Below, in pieces: positions 43,342 through 52,615 of a stretch of 64,000 nucleotides of DNA; within the stretch, counting starts at the first letter, position 1, and every line of letters begins with the position of its first letter. The notes under the pieces are model-generated. The model worked only from the letters and a program-made list of their open reading frames with translations, made no database searches and had not been told where the DNA came from. The translations under genes and the position numbers were made by a program. This DNA comes from Candidatus Rifleibacteriota bacterium (lineage in GTDB: Bacteria > Muiribacteriota > Ozemobacteria > Ozemobacterales > Ozemobacteraceae): positions 1 to 64,000 of the forward strand of contig JAAYVD010000123.1 of assembly GCA_012517355.1 (NCBI GenBank), in the 5' to 3' direction.

Positions 43342-45594
43342 ATGTCACTGGGTGTCAACCAGAACGTTCTTTCCATCAAGACCCACGGCACTCTCTCGCA
43401 GACCGCGACGCGCCTCGAGAAATCGATCGAGAAGCTGAGTTCGGGCCTGCGGATCAACCGGGCCGCTGATGACGCCGCCGGGCTGGCCATCAGCGAGAAA
43501 CTGCGGCGCCAGATCCGGGGTCTGTCCCGGGCCGTGCTGAACGCCCAGGACGGGATCTCGATGATCCAGTCGGCCGAAGGCGCCCTCGGTGAAACCCACA
43601 GCATCCTCCAGCGCATGCGCGAGCTGGCCATCGAGTCGGCCAACGACACCCTCACCACCAACGACCGCCTCGAGATCCAGAAGGAAATCGTTCAGCTGCG
43701 CGACGACATCGACCGCATCGCCAACAACACCGAGTTCAACTCCAAGAAGCTGCTCGACGGCAGCCAGACCGCCCTGATCACCGCCAACTCGGGTTCCGTC
43801 CAGGGCCTGGTGCGCGGCACCGCCGTCAGCGGCGATTACGATTTCAGTCTGACCCTCCTGCAGGGTGGCGCGGCCCAGATGCTGCGGTCGCAGATCTTCA
43901 CCGACAAGACCACCGGCGCTCTCGCCCAGGGTTCGACCACCCTCGAGAACGTCGCCCAGTTCTACGACAACAACGGCCAGTTCATCCTCGACTCGCCCAA
44001 GACCATCACTTTGAACTCCTACGGCAAGCAGACCGAGATCATGGTCGACGGCGGGTTCACCCTCGGCTACCTGGCCAACCAGATCGACGAGGCCATCAAG
44101 AGTTCCTCCGGTCTCGGTCAGACCAACGCCACCATCCAGTTCAAGAACCCGCAGAGCGGCGACGGCAGCTATATCCAGATTACCTCTGGCGTGATCGGCG
44201 ACCGCGGTGAAATCACCTTCTCGGGTGACCAGGGGATCATGAACGCCCTGGGCATGTCGACCCTGCGGGAATCGATCAACAGCGTGGTGAAGGGCACTGC
44301 CCTCGATCCGTTCGGGAACGTCACCACCAGCCAGACTTCCGACAGCCGGTTCTTTGGGGTCCTGCCCGGAATCGACGTGGCCTTCGACTCGCAGTCCGCC
44401 CAGGTGGCCGGCTTCAAGGGCATCGAAAGCGGTCTGTCGTTCACCGCGGCGGCTGTCTTCAGCGTCCACGTCGTCACCGACCAGGTGGCCGGCACCAGCA
44501 TCCAGGTGACGCTGTCCATCGGGGCCGGTGCCTGGACGATGAACGGCATCCAGCGTGTCCTCCAGAGCCAGATCAACGGGCAGATTGCCGGCGCCCCCCA
44601 GGCCACCGGCCTGGAAGCCCAGATCACCGACGGTGAACTCAAGATTGCTTTCAATCCCACCACGGCGGGGATCACCAGCAAGTTCGAGATCACCGGATCG
44701 ACGGGGGTGGCCGGCATCAGCGCCGGAACCTACTACTCCTCGGTGACAGGCAACAAGACCGACAACGCCATCGTCTCAGGCATCAGCAAATACGACGTGA
44801 ATGCGGGGGCGGCCAACACGGTCTCCCTCATCCTGACCGACGGGAAATCGGGAGCGGCGACCGCGGTTTCCGTGGCCATCATGTCCATCTTCAGCGTGGT
44901 CGCCAATGCGGACATGCAGACCCTGGGGGCGATCACCTCTCTCGTCAATACCGCCCTGGCGAATGCGGGTGGCAATGCCTCCCAGATCCGGATGGATCGG
45001 ATCGGCGACAGCCTGGCCTTCACCTCGAAGCTCGTCGGGGACCAGGACCTGACCACCGGGGATCTCAGCAAGGTCACCGTTTCGATCCTCAGCGGCACGG
45101 CCGGTTACAATGCCATCTTCCGTGACAAGCTCGGGTTCTCCGACACCACCATGACCTCGACGGGAAGTGGTGACGCGACGGTCCGCATGCACATCGTCTC
45201 CAACACCCCGCAATTCCAGATCGGCGCCGATCAGGGTCAGGCCATGAAGGTCTCCATGGGCAACATGTCCTCCAAGGCCCTGGGGGTCGACAACCTCGAC
45301 ATGACCAGCATCCAGGGAGCCAACGCCTCGATCGCCAAGATCAACGAGGCCATCGACCGGGTGTCGGCGGAACGGTCCAAGCTCGGCGCCTTCCAGAACC
45401 GCCTGGAATACGCCATCAACAACCTGCAGAACACGCACAGCAACCTGACCTCCGCCGAGTCTCGCCTGCGGGATGCTGATATCGCCCAGGAGATGATCGA
45501 GTTCACCCGCAACCAGATCGTCTCGCAGTCCGGAACCGCCATGCTCGCCCAGGCCAACCTCGTTCCCCAGGGCGTGCTCCAGCTGCTCCGGTAA
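43342..45594 (+). CDS. Flagellin (large, 750 residues)
   Basis: A second flagellin, with N-terminal MSLGVNQNVLSIKTHGTLSQTA...LSSGLRINRAADDAAGLAIS (1-160) and C-terminal IDRVSAERSKLGAFQNRLEY...LTSAESRLRDADIAQEMIEFTRNQIVSQSGTAMLAQAN (about 665-750). The end domains are clearly related to those of the upstream flagellin, and the region just after the N-terminal domain also aligns (for example TTLENVAQFYDNNGQFILDSP with TTLQSISNFYDNNGYFILDQP); the later central part is different. ATG 43342 has AAGGAGGA upstream; the frame extends 33 bases further without support. It has its own long leader and terminator, so it is probably regulated separately. Confidence 0.95.
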   Translation: MSLGVNQNVLSIKTHGTLSQTATRLEKSIEKLSSGLRINRAADDAAGLAISEKLRRQIRGLSRAVLNAQDGISMIQSAEGALGETHSILQRMRELAIESANDTLTTNDRLEIQKEIVQLRDDIDRIANNTEFNSKKLLDGSQTALITANSGSVQGLVRGTAVSGDYDFSLTLLQGGAAQMLRSQIFTDKTTGALAQGSTTLENVAQFYDNNGQFILDSPKTITLNSYGKQTEIMVDGGFTLGYLANQIDEAIKSSSGLGQTNATIQFKNPQSGDGSYIQITSGVIGDRGEITFSGDQGIMNALGMSTLRESINSVVKGTALDPFGNVTTSQTSDSRFFGVLPGIDVAFDSQSAQVAGFKGIESGLSFTAAAVFSVHVVTDQVAGTSIQVTLSIGAGAWTMNGIQRVLQSQINGQIAGAPQATGLEAQITDGELKIAFNPTTAGITSKFEITGSTGVAGISAGTYYSSVTGNKTDNAIVSGISKYDVNAGAANTVSLILTDGKSGAATAVSVAIMSIFSVVANADMQTLGAITSLVNTALANAGGNASQIRMDRIGDSLAFTSKLVGDQDLTTGDLSKVTVSILSGTAGYNAIFRDKLGFSDTTMTSTGSGDATVRMHIVSNTPQFQIGADQGQAMKVSMGNMSSKALGVDNLDMTSIQGANASIAKINEAIDRVSAERSKLGAFQNRLEYAINNLQNTHSNLTSAESRLRDADIAQEMIEFTRNQIVSQSGTAMLAQANLVPQGVLQLLR

Positions 45595-45638
45595 TGTCCT
45601 CGGGGGCTCTTCCCCGTTTGAGTCCGCAAGTGGGGAAA

Positions 45639-45669
45639 TCCCGCCCCCCGTCGTGGGGGGCGGGACATT
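45639..45669 (+). terminator. Terminator after the second flagellin
   Basis: An 11-bp perfect stem, TCCCGCCCCCC (45639-45649) with GGGGGGCGGGA (45655-45665), then CATTT. Confidence 0.8.
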
Positions 45670-45734
45670 TCCCTGAAGGCGAGAGGAACGGACCATCATC
45701 CAGTCCGTCGGCCCTGTAGAAGGAGGATGGAAAA

Positions 45735-46100
45735 ATGGAAGTCGGAAATGTGAAAATCACCGGAGATCCCACGACCAGCTACGACCCTGAACTGACCCTG
45801 CCGACCACCGCCACCCCCCAGCCCATGGAGCAGGAGGCGGCCAAGGCCGCGCAGGAACAACAGGATCCGCAAAAGCAGCGGGAAGCCATCGAGGAAGCCG
45901 TCGAGAAGATGAACAAGACGGCGGTCATCTTCGACCGGTCGCTGCGTTTCCAGATCCACGACAAGACCAAGTCGACCATGGTGGCCGTCGTCGACGCCAT
46001 GACCGACCGGGTCATCCGCGAGATCCCGTCCAAGGAAGTCCTTGACCTGTTCTCGAAAATGCAGGACTATCTGGGAATGATCTTCGACAAGAAGGCTTAG
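45735..46100 (+). CDS. flaG: FlaG-family flagellar protein
   Basis: A 121-residue protein. The N-terminal half is a flexible Gln/Glu/Ala-rich region; the C-terminal half (about 62-121) has the FlaG pattern LRFQIHDKTKSTMVAVVDAMTDRVIREIPSKEVLDL. FlaG proteins influence filament length in some species; the mechanism is not well defined. AAGGAGG is well placed. Position directly before fliD is the usual one. Confidence 0.88.
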   Translation: MEVGNVKITGDPTTSYDPELTLPTTATPQPMEQEAAKAAQEQQDPQKQREAIEEAVEKMNKTAVIFDRSLRFQIHDKTKSTMVAVVDAMTDRVIREIPSKEVLDLFSKMQDYLGMIFDKKA

Positions 46101-46177
46101 GGAACCCGCTTTCCCGCAGGTTCCCGGCCGGTTCCCGACCGCCCGTCCAAGAAGGGGCGGCCGGGTGAGGAGGCTAT

Positions 46178-49100
46178 ATGGTCGACAGCGTATCGCGCAA
46201 CTGGGTCGGTGGTCTGTCCAGTGGCATGGACACCCAGGGCCTCATCGACAAGATCATGGCGGCGGAGCGGGTTCCCGTCAACCGCCTTCAGCAGAAGCGC
46301 AACACCCTTTCCCTGCAGAAGTCCATGCTCCAGGAGATCAACCTGAAGCTGTTCGAACTGCAGAACAAGGCCACCGACCTCACCTTCAGCCGGACCTTCA
46401 ACAGCAAGAAGGTGACCTCTTCCAGCGACAAATACCTGGCGGCCACCGCCTCCACGTCCGCCAAGGTTGGTTCCTACACCCTGCGCATCAAGCAACTGGC
46501 CACCGCCACCAAGGTGGCCTCGGCCGGCCGGATCGCCGGACCCCTCGAATCCGGTCAGCGCCTGGCCTCTCCGCAATCGCTCGGCGGGGCGAACACCACC
46601 CTCGGGACCCTGGGGGTGACCGCGGGAGGCCTTCAGGTGGCCGTTTTCGGCGGGGGCACCCACACCCTCGACCTGTCGGCCCTCTCTTCCACCTCGACGG
46701 TCGACGAGATGGTCACCACCCTCTCCAATCAGATCTCCGCCAACTCGGAATTGAAGGGGAAGGTCGCGGCCGTCTACGACGGCAAGGCCGACCAGGTGCG
46801 ACTGACCCTCCTGAACCAGGATGCCAGCCTGACCATTTCCGATACCGGCGGCGGGTCGATCGTTGCCGACCTCTTCGATGGTTCGGGGGCCTTCACCCTG
46901 GCCTCAGGGGTCCCCGTGCGCGTCTCCGACCGCCTGCCCATCCGGTCAGGGGCGGCCACCACGCTGGCCGACCTGGGCATCGACCCGACCTCTCAGATGA
47001 CCTTGACCCGTGGCGCGGCCACCATGACCCTCGACCTGGGAGGCCTGACCGCCGGGTCCACCGTCACCGAGGCCGTGGCCGCCCTCAACCGGCAGATCGA
47101 CGGCAACGGGGCCTTCGTGCAGGGGGGAGTGGCCACCGGGAACCCGGACCAGAGGCTGGTGGAGTTCCGATATGATGCCGGAAGCCGGAAGCTGGAGCTG
47201 GTGAACACGAATACCGGCGACACCCAGGGATTCACCCTGGCCGACGATACCGGGGCGGTTCCCGCCGCCAATTTCACCGCCAGGCTGTTCGCCGTGGGCG
47301 GCTCTGCCTCGTCAGCCGCCGATTATGGCAAGAAGCTGGTCAGCGAGACCTTTCCCACCCCTGTCACCTCGGGAACGATCACCATCGACGGGGTGCAGAT
47401 GTCCGTCAACGCCCAGACCGACACCCTGCAGACCGTGTTGTCGCGCATCACCTCGAGCACCAGCCTGAATGCTTCCTACGACGCGGCGAGCGATACCATC
47501 CGCCTCACCCGCAAGGACGGGTCCGCCGCTCCGATCGGCCTCGGGTCGGCCTCCGACACCAGCAATTTTCTGTCCGTGACCGGCCTCATCGGCGGTACCC
47601 AGGCCGCCGCCGCCGTGGCCCGCAGCACGGCGAACCTGGGCTTGACCACGGCCCAGGCGGCCAACGATCAGTTGGGAACCCTTTCCCCGCCCCTGACCGG
47701 ACCGGTGACGGCGGGGATGTTGCGGGTCACCGTGAATGGCGAGTCCACCGACATCGCCTACGGGACCACCGATACCCTCAACCAGGTCCTCGACCGGATC
47801 CAGCAGATCGACGGCATCGATGAGGCCTACTATGATTCCTCGACCCAGCGGGTGATGATCCGCACCACCGGCAAGGGCGCCGCGGCCACCTTGAAACTGG
47901 AGGATCTGGGCGGGGGCAACCTCGCTGCCCTCATGAACATGCCGACGTCGGCGGTGAGTGGAGCCGCGGTCGGATCCACCCTCCAGAGCGGTCATGCCGT
48001 CTCCAACATCCGGACCACCGTCGGGCTCGACAACGCCGGGTACGCGATGGCGGTCACCAAGGGGTCGTTCACCATCAACGGGGTCACCTTCACGATCGCC
48101 AATCCTGCCGCCACCACGACCGATGCCGTGCTGAAGATGATCAACGACAACGCCAGGGTGGGGGTGAAGGCGGAGTTCGACGCCACGGGCGGGGGAATCG
48201 TGCTGACCTCGACCCAGGTGGGGAACACTTCGATCGCGCTGGGGGCGGCTGGCGACACGAGCAACTTCCTGACCGCCGCGGGGTTGACCTCCGCGGCCCA
48301 GCAGGTCGGTCAGAATGCGATCTTCAGTGTCGATGGCCTGTTCGGCGGGGCCGACCAGGTGCGCCAGTCGAACCAGATTGCCGACGTCGTGGAGGGAGTC
48401 ACCTTCACCCTGAAGGAGGTGACCGGCGCGGCCGGAGAGACGGTGACCATCGCCGCCGACACGGCGGTGGCCCGCAAGGCCATTGACGACTTCCTGAAAG
48501 TGTACAACGAGACCATCACCATGGTGGCCGGCCGCCTTTCCGAAAAGCGGGACTATTCCCTGGAGCCCTTGACCGACGACGAGAAGAAGTCGTTGAGCAA
48601 GGAAGAACTCGAGAGCTACGAGACTGCCTTCAAGACCGGTCTGCTGACCGGAGACTCGACCCTGTCGTTGGCCCGCAGCCGCATGCGCGTCGCCATGTCG
48701 GGCATCGTCAGGAACGTCGACAAGGCGTTCGACAGCCTGTCCGACCTCGGCATCTCCACCGGGGTGGTGGGCTCCAGCTACCAGGACACCCGGACCGGAA
48801 CTCTCTTCATCACCGACGACAGCAAGCTGACCACCGCCCTCGAGCAGAACCCGGACAAGGTCGCGGCCCTGTTCGCCCAGGACGGCACCTCGGAATCGGC
48901 GATGGGGATCGCCCGCCGCCTGAAGGAGGCGCTCAACCAGTTCACCAAGTCCGGTGGCCTGCTGACCCGCCGGGTCGGGCGCACCGGGGCCACCTCGGCC
49001 AACAGCGAGATGGACAAACAGATCTCCCTGATCAACGAGCAGATCACCAAGCAGGAAACGAGGATGACCAACCGGGAGAATGCCCTGATCAAGCAGTTCT

Positions 49101-49183
49101 CCGACCTCGAATCCGCCATGTCGCGGTACCAGACCCAGTCCCAGGCGTTCGCCAGCCAGCTGGCCCAGTTGTCGGGTTCATGA
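46178..49183 (+). CDS. fliD: Giant flagellar cap protein FliD (HAP2)
   Basis: A 1001-residue filament cap protein, about twice the usual 450-680. The N-terminal domain (1-115) has NWVGGLSSGMDTQGLIDKIMAAERVPVNRLQQK, and the C-terminal domain (about 690-1001) has LFGGADQVRQSNQIADVVEGVTFTLKEV, the signature LSDLGISTGV and a coiled-coil end. Between them are about five repeats related to the flagellin IN motif (starting near 145, 266, 396, 508 and 626; for example GTITIDGVQMSVNAQTDTLQ and GSFTINGVTFTI). FliD caps the growing filament and folds exported flagellin. GAGGAGG precedes the start. Confidence 0.93.
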   Translation: MVDSVSRNWVGGLSSGMDTQGLIDKIMAAERVPVNRLQQKRNTLSLQKSMLQEINLKLFELQNKATDLTFSRTFNSKKVTSSSDKYLAATASTSAKVGSYTLRIKQLATATKVASAGRIAGPLESGQRLASPQSLGGANTTLGTLGVTAGGLQVAVFGGGTHTLDLSALSSTSTVDEMVTTLSNQISANSELKGKVAAVYDGKADQVRLTLLNQDASLTISDTGGGSIVADLFDGSGAFTLASGVPVRVSDRLPIRSGAATTLADLGIDPTSQMTLTRGAATMTLDLGGLTAGSTVTEAVAALNRQIDGNGAFVQGGVATGNPDQRLVEFRYDAGSRKLELVNTNTGDTQGFTLADDTGAVPAANFTARLFAVGGSASSAADYGKKLVSETFPTPVTSGTITIDGVQMSVNAQTDTLQTVLSRITSSTSLNASYDAASDTIRLTRKDGSAAPIGLGSASDTSNFLSVTGLIGGTQAAAAVARSTANLGLTTAQAANDQLGTLSPPLTGPVTAGMLRVTVNGESTDIAYGTTDTLNQVLDRIQQIDGIDEAYYDSSTQRVMIRTTGKGAAATLKLEDLGGGNLAALMNMPTSAVSGAAVGSTLQSGHAVSNIRTTVGLDNAGYAMAVTKGSFTINGVTFTIANPAATTTDAVLKMINDNARVGVKAEFDATGGGIVLTSTQVGNTSIALGAAGDTSNFLTAAGLTSAAQQVGQNAIFSVDGLFGGADQVRQSNQIADVVEGVTFTLKEVTGAAGETVTIAADTAVARKAIDDFLKVYNETITMVAGRLSEKRDYSLEPLTDDEKKSLSKEELESYETAFKTGLLTGDSTLSLARSRMRVAMSGIVRNVDKAFDSLSDLGISTGVVGSSYQDTRTGTLFITDDSKLTTALEQNPDKVAALFAQDGTSESAMGIARRLKEALNQFTKSGGLLTRRVGRTGATSANSEMDKQISLINEQITKQETRMTNRENALIKQFSDLESAMSRYQTQSQAFASQLAQLSGS

Positions 49184-49208
49184 CGGGGCTGATCGGCTCT
49201 GCTATAAT
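49180..49208 (+). promoter_or_regulatory. Sigma-70-type promoter before the 201-residue hypothetical gene
   Basis: ATGACG (49180-49185), a 17-base spacer and a perfect TATAAT (49203-49208). It overlaps the fliD stop and lies 34 bases before the GTG start of the next gene. Confidence 0.65.
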
Positions 49209-49241
49209 GGGACCCGCGACCCCTGCCGAAAGGACTCGTGC

Positions 49242-49847
49242 GTGAACATCCAGTTGAACGGCCAACCGATCGAAGTGGACGGCCTGACCCCCGAGGTCAC
49301 CCTCGGAGGTCTGGTCGAAGCCCTGTCGGCAGAACTTCGCGATCAGGGCCTGACCATCGTCAAGGTCACCGCCGACGGCACCGACTTCGATCCCGAGGAT
49401 GCCGCCTCCCTGGAGGCCAAAAAGGTCCTCGACTGCGCCCAGGTCGACCTGCTGGCGGCCACGGCCCGGGACCTCGTTCGCCTCATGGTCAAGGACAGCG
49501 CCGAGGTCCTTCCGTATTTTGCCGGGCTGGCCAAGGGCATCGCCGATGACCTGCGGGTCGGCCGGGTCAAGGAAGGCCTGGAGCATTTCCTCGAGCTCGT
49601 CGATGGGCTCGAATGGCTGGCCGCGGTGCTGGGCAACCTGCCAAGCGGTTTTGCCTCCCCGATGCAGGAATCGGGCTTGGAGATGCAGCGACAGCAGGTT
49701 CTGGCCAAGGTCCGGGAGCATCTCGACCTCCTGCGCACCTCGCAGGAAACCCAGGACTGGGTGGGCCTGGCCGATGCGCTGGAATACGAGTTTCCCGGCC
49801 TGTTCCAGGCGAGTTCCGACCTGTTCCGGGCCTTGCCGGCGGACTGA
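49242..49847 (+). CDS. Hypothetical protein in the flagellar cluster
   Basis: A 201-residue soluble acidic protein that I do not recognise. Residues 1-65 look like a small alpha/beta domain (MNIQLNGQPIEVDGLTPEVT, ending in a VDFxPED-like turn); residues 70-195 are helical. It has no signal peptide or membrane segment. It starts with GTG after GAAAGGA, has its own TATAAT promoter, and lies between fliD and the Maf-type gene, followed closely by the latter (36 bases). A role in filament assembly or modification is suggested only by position. Confidence 0.6.
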   Translation: MNIQLNGQPIEVDGLTPEVTLGGLVEALSAELRDQGLTIVKVTADGTDFDPEDAASLEAKKVLDCAQVDLLAATARDLVRLMVKDSAEVLPYFAGLAKGIADDLRVGRVKEGLEHFLELVDGLEWLAAVLGNLPSGFASPMQESGLEMQRQQVLAKVREHLDLLRTSQETQDWVGLADALEYEFPGLFQASSDLFRALPAD

Positions 49848-49883
49848 CGCCCGTTCGTTTCCCCGGATGTCCCAGAGGAGGAA

Positions 49884-51851
49884 ATGGGTGATTCCATGAC
49901 GCAATCCCTGCTGCAGACGAACTGGCCGGCCGTCGTCCGGCTTCCCCACCTGGCCGTCCTCGTGGAAGGCCTGAGGGGAAAGCCGGCCACGGCGCGGTAC
50001 AACGTCGAGGCGGCCCGTGACGGGTTGCCGTTCCTCGTCGTGACCGAGGACGGGGGGAAGGCCTTCACCTACCACAGCCGGTATGCCCCTGCCACCGAGG
50101 CCAAGAAACAGGTGGAGAGCGCGCCCGCCGGGGCCTCCCACTGGCTGCTGTTCGGCATGGGCCTGGGGTATGCCCTCGAGGAGATCCTGCCCCGCCTGAG
50201 CGTTCACCTGATCCCCAACCAGGTGTTCGTCGTCGAACCCGACCCCCGCGTCTTCCTCGAAGCCATCTCGGCCCGGGACCTCCGGACCGTCCTGGGTGAT
50301 CCGCGGATCACCTGGTGCGTCGGGCAGACCCCCGACCAGGTGGGGGACCTGTGGGGCGCCACCCTGGACTGGTCGGGAATGGACCAGCTGGCCATCGTCG
50401 AGCACCCCCCGACCCTCGCCCGGTTCCCGGCCTTCTTCGAACGGGCGAAGGAGAAGATGCGCTACCTGGCCAGCCGGTCGAAGGGGAACCTCGTCACCCT
50501 CATGCATGTGGGGTACCAGTTCCACTCCAACGCCTTCGGCAACATCGGGGCGGTGGCCACCCTGCCTGGGGTGCAGCGGTTGTTCGGCCGGTTCCAGGGC
50601 GTTCCTGCCGTGATCCTGGCGGCCGGGCCCTCCCTGGAAAAGAACCTCCACCACCTGCGCCAGGTGCAGGACCGGTTCCTGTTGATCGCGACAGACACGG
50701 TATTGCGGCCGATGATCACCCGGGGCTTGCGGCCGCACATCGTCTGCGCCGGGGATCCCTCCTACCTGAACTCCCTCGACTTCGTCGGGGTCGAGCACCT
50801 CGAAGACGTCTGGCTGGCCATCGAACCCATGACCCATCCGGACATCCAGGCCAGCTTCGAGGGCCCGAAGATGGTCATGAGCTTCGGCAGCGGGTTGGGA
50901 ACCCTGCTGGAACCCCTCCGGGAACCTCTTGGCAAGGTCATCTGCTGGGGTTCCATCGCCACCACCGCGTTCGACCTGGCCCGCCAGCTGGGCTGCGACC
51001 CAATCATCCTCGTCGGTCTCGACCTGTCCTTCCAGGACGGGCTCCTGTACATCCGGGGATCCTATTCGGACGACTTCTTCTATGACACGGTCCATCCGTT
51101 CACCTCGCTCGAGCACGAGACCCTCGCCTACATCGCCCGCCATGGGGTGCATCGGCTGCAGAAAAGCGACGGGTCGACCGTCTTCACCGACCACAACATG
51201 CACATGTACCGCCGTTGGTTTGAAGACCAGATTCCTGCCACTCCCAGGACCGTCATCAATGCCACCGAAGGCGGAGTGCTGACCAAGGGGGTACTGGTAA
51301 AATCCCTCGAGGAGACGATCCGGGAGTTTCTTCCCCGGGGCGTCGCGGTCGGGGAGGTCCTGGCCGACGCCATGGCCGCGCCCGTCCAGGCCCGGGTTCC
51401 GGACATGCGGAAGCAGATGGAGGATTTGCGCCGACAACTGGTGGCCACCGAAACGGCATGCCGACAGGAACGACAACGATGTCGCAAGCTGGTCCGAAGG
51501 GCCGGGGAAAAGCGGCTCTCCCAGGTCGACGGACCTGCCAAGGCGGAATTTCTCGACCTGGTCGCCTTTCACGACCGGGTGGGGGAACCCTCGACCCTGT
51601 ATAGCTGGTTCTCCATCCACCAGGCAAAGTTCGTCACCCGTCACGGGATGGAGATAAAAAACATTCGCGGGGAAAAGGACCCTCTGTTCTCCGCCTGGCT
51701 GAACATCCTGACCGACTTTTTCGACTCCCTGGCCCGTTTTCACGAATACCAGCTTCCCCTCCTGGAAATGGCCATCCACACCCTGGAGGAGATCGAGGCC
51801 GGAAGGAATGTCGGTGACCAGGCAGGCAGCGAAAGGGGGGCCAGGGCATGA
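49884..51851 (+). CDS. Maf/MptE-like (DUF115) putative flagellin glycosyltransferase
   Basis: A 655-residue protein of the motility-associated factor family (DUF115, 6-hydroxymethylpterin pyrophosphokinase MptE-like fold). The core domain (about 215-430) has the family segments VPAVILAAGPSLEKNLHHL, LIATDTVLRPMITRGLRPHI and the ILVGLDLSFQDGLLYIRGS block. In other bacteria Maf proteins attach nonulosonic sugars (pseudaminic or legionaminic acid) to flagellin Ser/Thr. The N-terminal 200 residues are a second, smaller domain; the last 120 are helical. AGGAGG lies close to ATG 49884; ATG 49896 is an alternative. It overlaps fliS by four bases (ATGA). The start of a PseB-like gene at the right edge supports such sugar use. 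Confidence 0.82.
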   Translation: MGDSMTQSLLQTNWPAVVRLPHLAVLVEGLRGKPATARYNVEAARDGLPFLVVTEDGGKAFTYHSRYAPATEAKKQVESAPAGASHWLLFGMGLGYALEEILPRLSVHLIPNQVFVVEPDPRVFLEAISARDLRTVLGDPRITWCVGQTPDQVGDLWGATLDWSGMDQLAIVEHPPTLARFPAFFERAKEKMRYLASRSKGNLVTLMHVGYQFHSNAFGNIGAVATLPGVQRLFGRFQGVPAVILAAGPSLEKNLHHLRQVQDRFLLIATDTVLRPMITRGLRPHIVCAGDPSYLNSLDFVGVEHLEDVWLAIEPMTHPDIQASFEGPKMVMSFGSGLGTLLEPLREPLGKVICWGSIATTAFDLARQLGCDPIILVGLDLSFQDGLLYIRGSYSDDFFYDTVHPFTSLEHETLAYIARHGVHRLQKSDGSTVFTDHNMHMYRRWFEDQIPATPRTVINATEGGVLTKGVLVKSLEETIREFLPRGVAVGEVLADAMAAPVQARVPDMRKQMEDLRRQLVATETACRQERQRCRKLVRRAGEKRLSQVDGPAKAEFLDLVAFHDRVGEPSTLYSWFSIHQAKFVTRHGMEIKNIRGEKDPLFSAWLNILTDFFDSLARFHEYQLPLLEMAIHTLEEIEAGRNVGDQAGSERGARA

Positions 51852-52285
51852 CCGGACCCGGACAACCCGATTCCTACCGCAAGACCCAGATCGACACCGC
51901 CACCCCCGAGACGCTCATCCTGATGCTGTATGACGGGGCCCTGCGGTTCATGGGGCAGGCGGAGGAGGCCTTCACCGAAAGGAACATGGAGCGGATCAGC
52001 AACCTTTTGGTCAAGATCCAGGCCATTTTCACCGAGTTGTTGACTGCTCTCGACAAGGAAAAGGGCGGGGAGATCTCGACGAACCTCGAGCGGCTGTATC
52101 TGTTCTTCCTCGAGAAGCTGGCGGACGCCAATGTCCGCAAGGATCCGGAGCCGATGCGCCAGATCCGGCCCTTGGTGGAGGACCTGCGCAACACCTGGGC
52201 GGAGGCCATCCGGATCCATGCCAAGAATACCGGCTCGCCCGGCCAGCCGCCGCCGCCCAAGCCGCGTTTGAACGTGGCGGCCTGA
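51848..52285 (+). CDS. fliS: Flagellin export chaperone FliS
   Basis: A 145-residue protein with the FliS pattern: SYRKTQIDTATPETLILMLYDGALRFMGQAEEAF, then the helices covering about 40-118. FliS binds the C-terminal helix of flagellin before export. The C-terminal 25 residues (Pro-rich) are an extra tail. Its start overlaps the stop of the Maf-type gene, so glycosylation factor and chaperone are translated together. Confidence 0.93.
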   Translation: MTGPGQPDSYRKTQIDTATPETLILMLYDGALRFMGQAEEAFTERNMERISNLLVKIQAIFTELLTALDKEKGGEISTNLERLYLFFLEKLADANVRKDPEPMRQIRPLVEDLRNTWAEAIRIHAKNTGSPGQPPPPKPRLNVAA

Positions 52286-52316
52286 CCGACGCACGGGAGA
52301 AAGGGGGTGATGGACC

Positions 52317-52496
52317 ATGGCTGTGGATGGAGTTGCCGGCGGGGGAGCCGCCGTGGCTGAGTTGATGAAGATCCTCCAGATGAACCAGGCCCAGACGATG
52401 GACCTGGCGAAGAAACTGGTCAAGGTTGGTTTGGAGCAGGCCGTGGGGGCCCTTCCGGAAGAAGGGAAGGGCCAGAACCTCGACGTCTATGCCTGA
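52317..52496 (+). CDS. Small YjfB-like putative motility protein
   Basis: A 59-residue protein. After a Gly-rich start it has one helix (AVAELMKILQMNQAQTMDLA, continuing KKLVKVGLEQAV) and ends KGQNLDVYA. The pattern of a single Met/Gln/Leu-rich helix plus a terminal L-D-(V/I)-x-(A/V) resembles the small YjfB-type 'putative motility protein' family. A purine-rich AAGGGGGTGAT ribosome site precedes the ATG. It lies 31 bases after fliS and is probably cotranscribed with it. Function unknown. Confidence 0.6.
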   Translation: MAVDGVAGGGAAVAELMKILQMNQAQTMDLAKKLVKVGLEQAVGALPEEGKGQNLDVYA

Positions 52497-52516
52497 TCCG
52501 GCCAGGGTTTCCGGCG

Positions 52517-52555
52517 CGGGGTCGGTGGCCGATTGCGTGATCGGTGCCGACCCCG
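52517..52555. other. Hairpin after the fliS-yjfB genes
   Basis: An outer stem CGGGGTCGG/CCGACCCCG (52517-52525 with 52547-52555) and inner CGAT/ATCG pairs. There is no T-run, so it is a doubtful terminator; it also lies in the leader of the radical SAM gene. Confidence 0.4.
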
Positions 52556-52615
52556 TATCCTGTCCGGGAGTTCTTCCGGCCCGCGGGGGCCGGCAAGCCG
52601 GTTGAGGAGTGGTGC

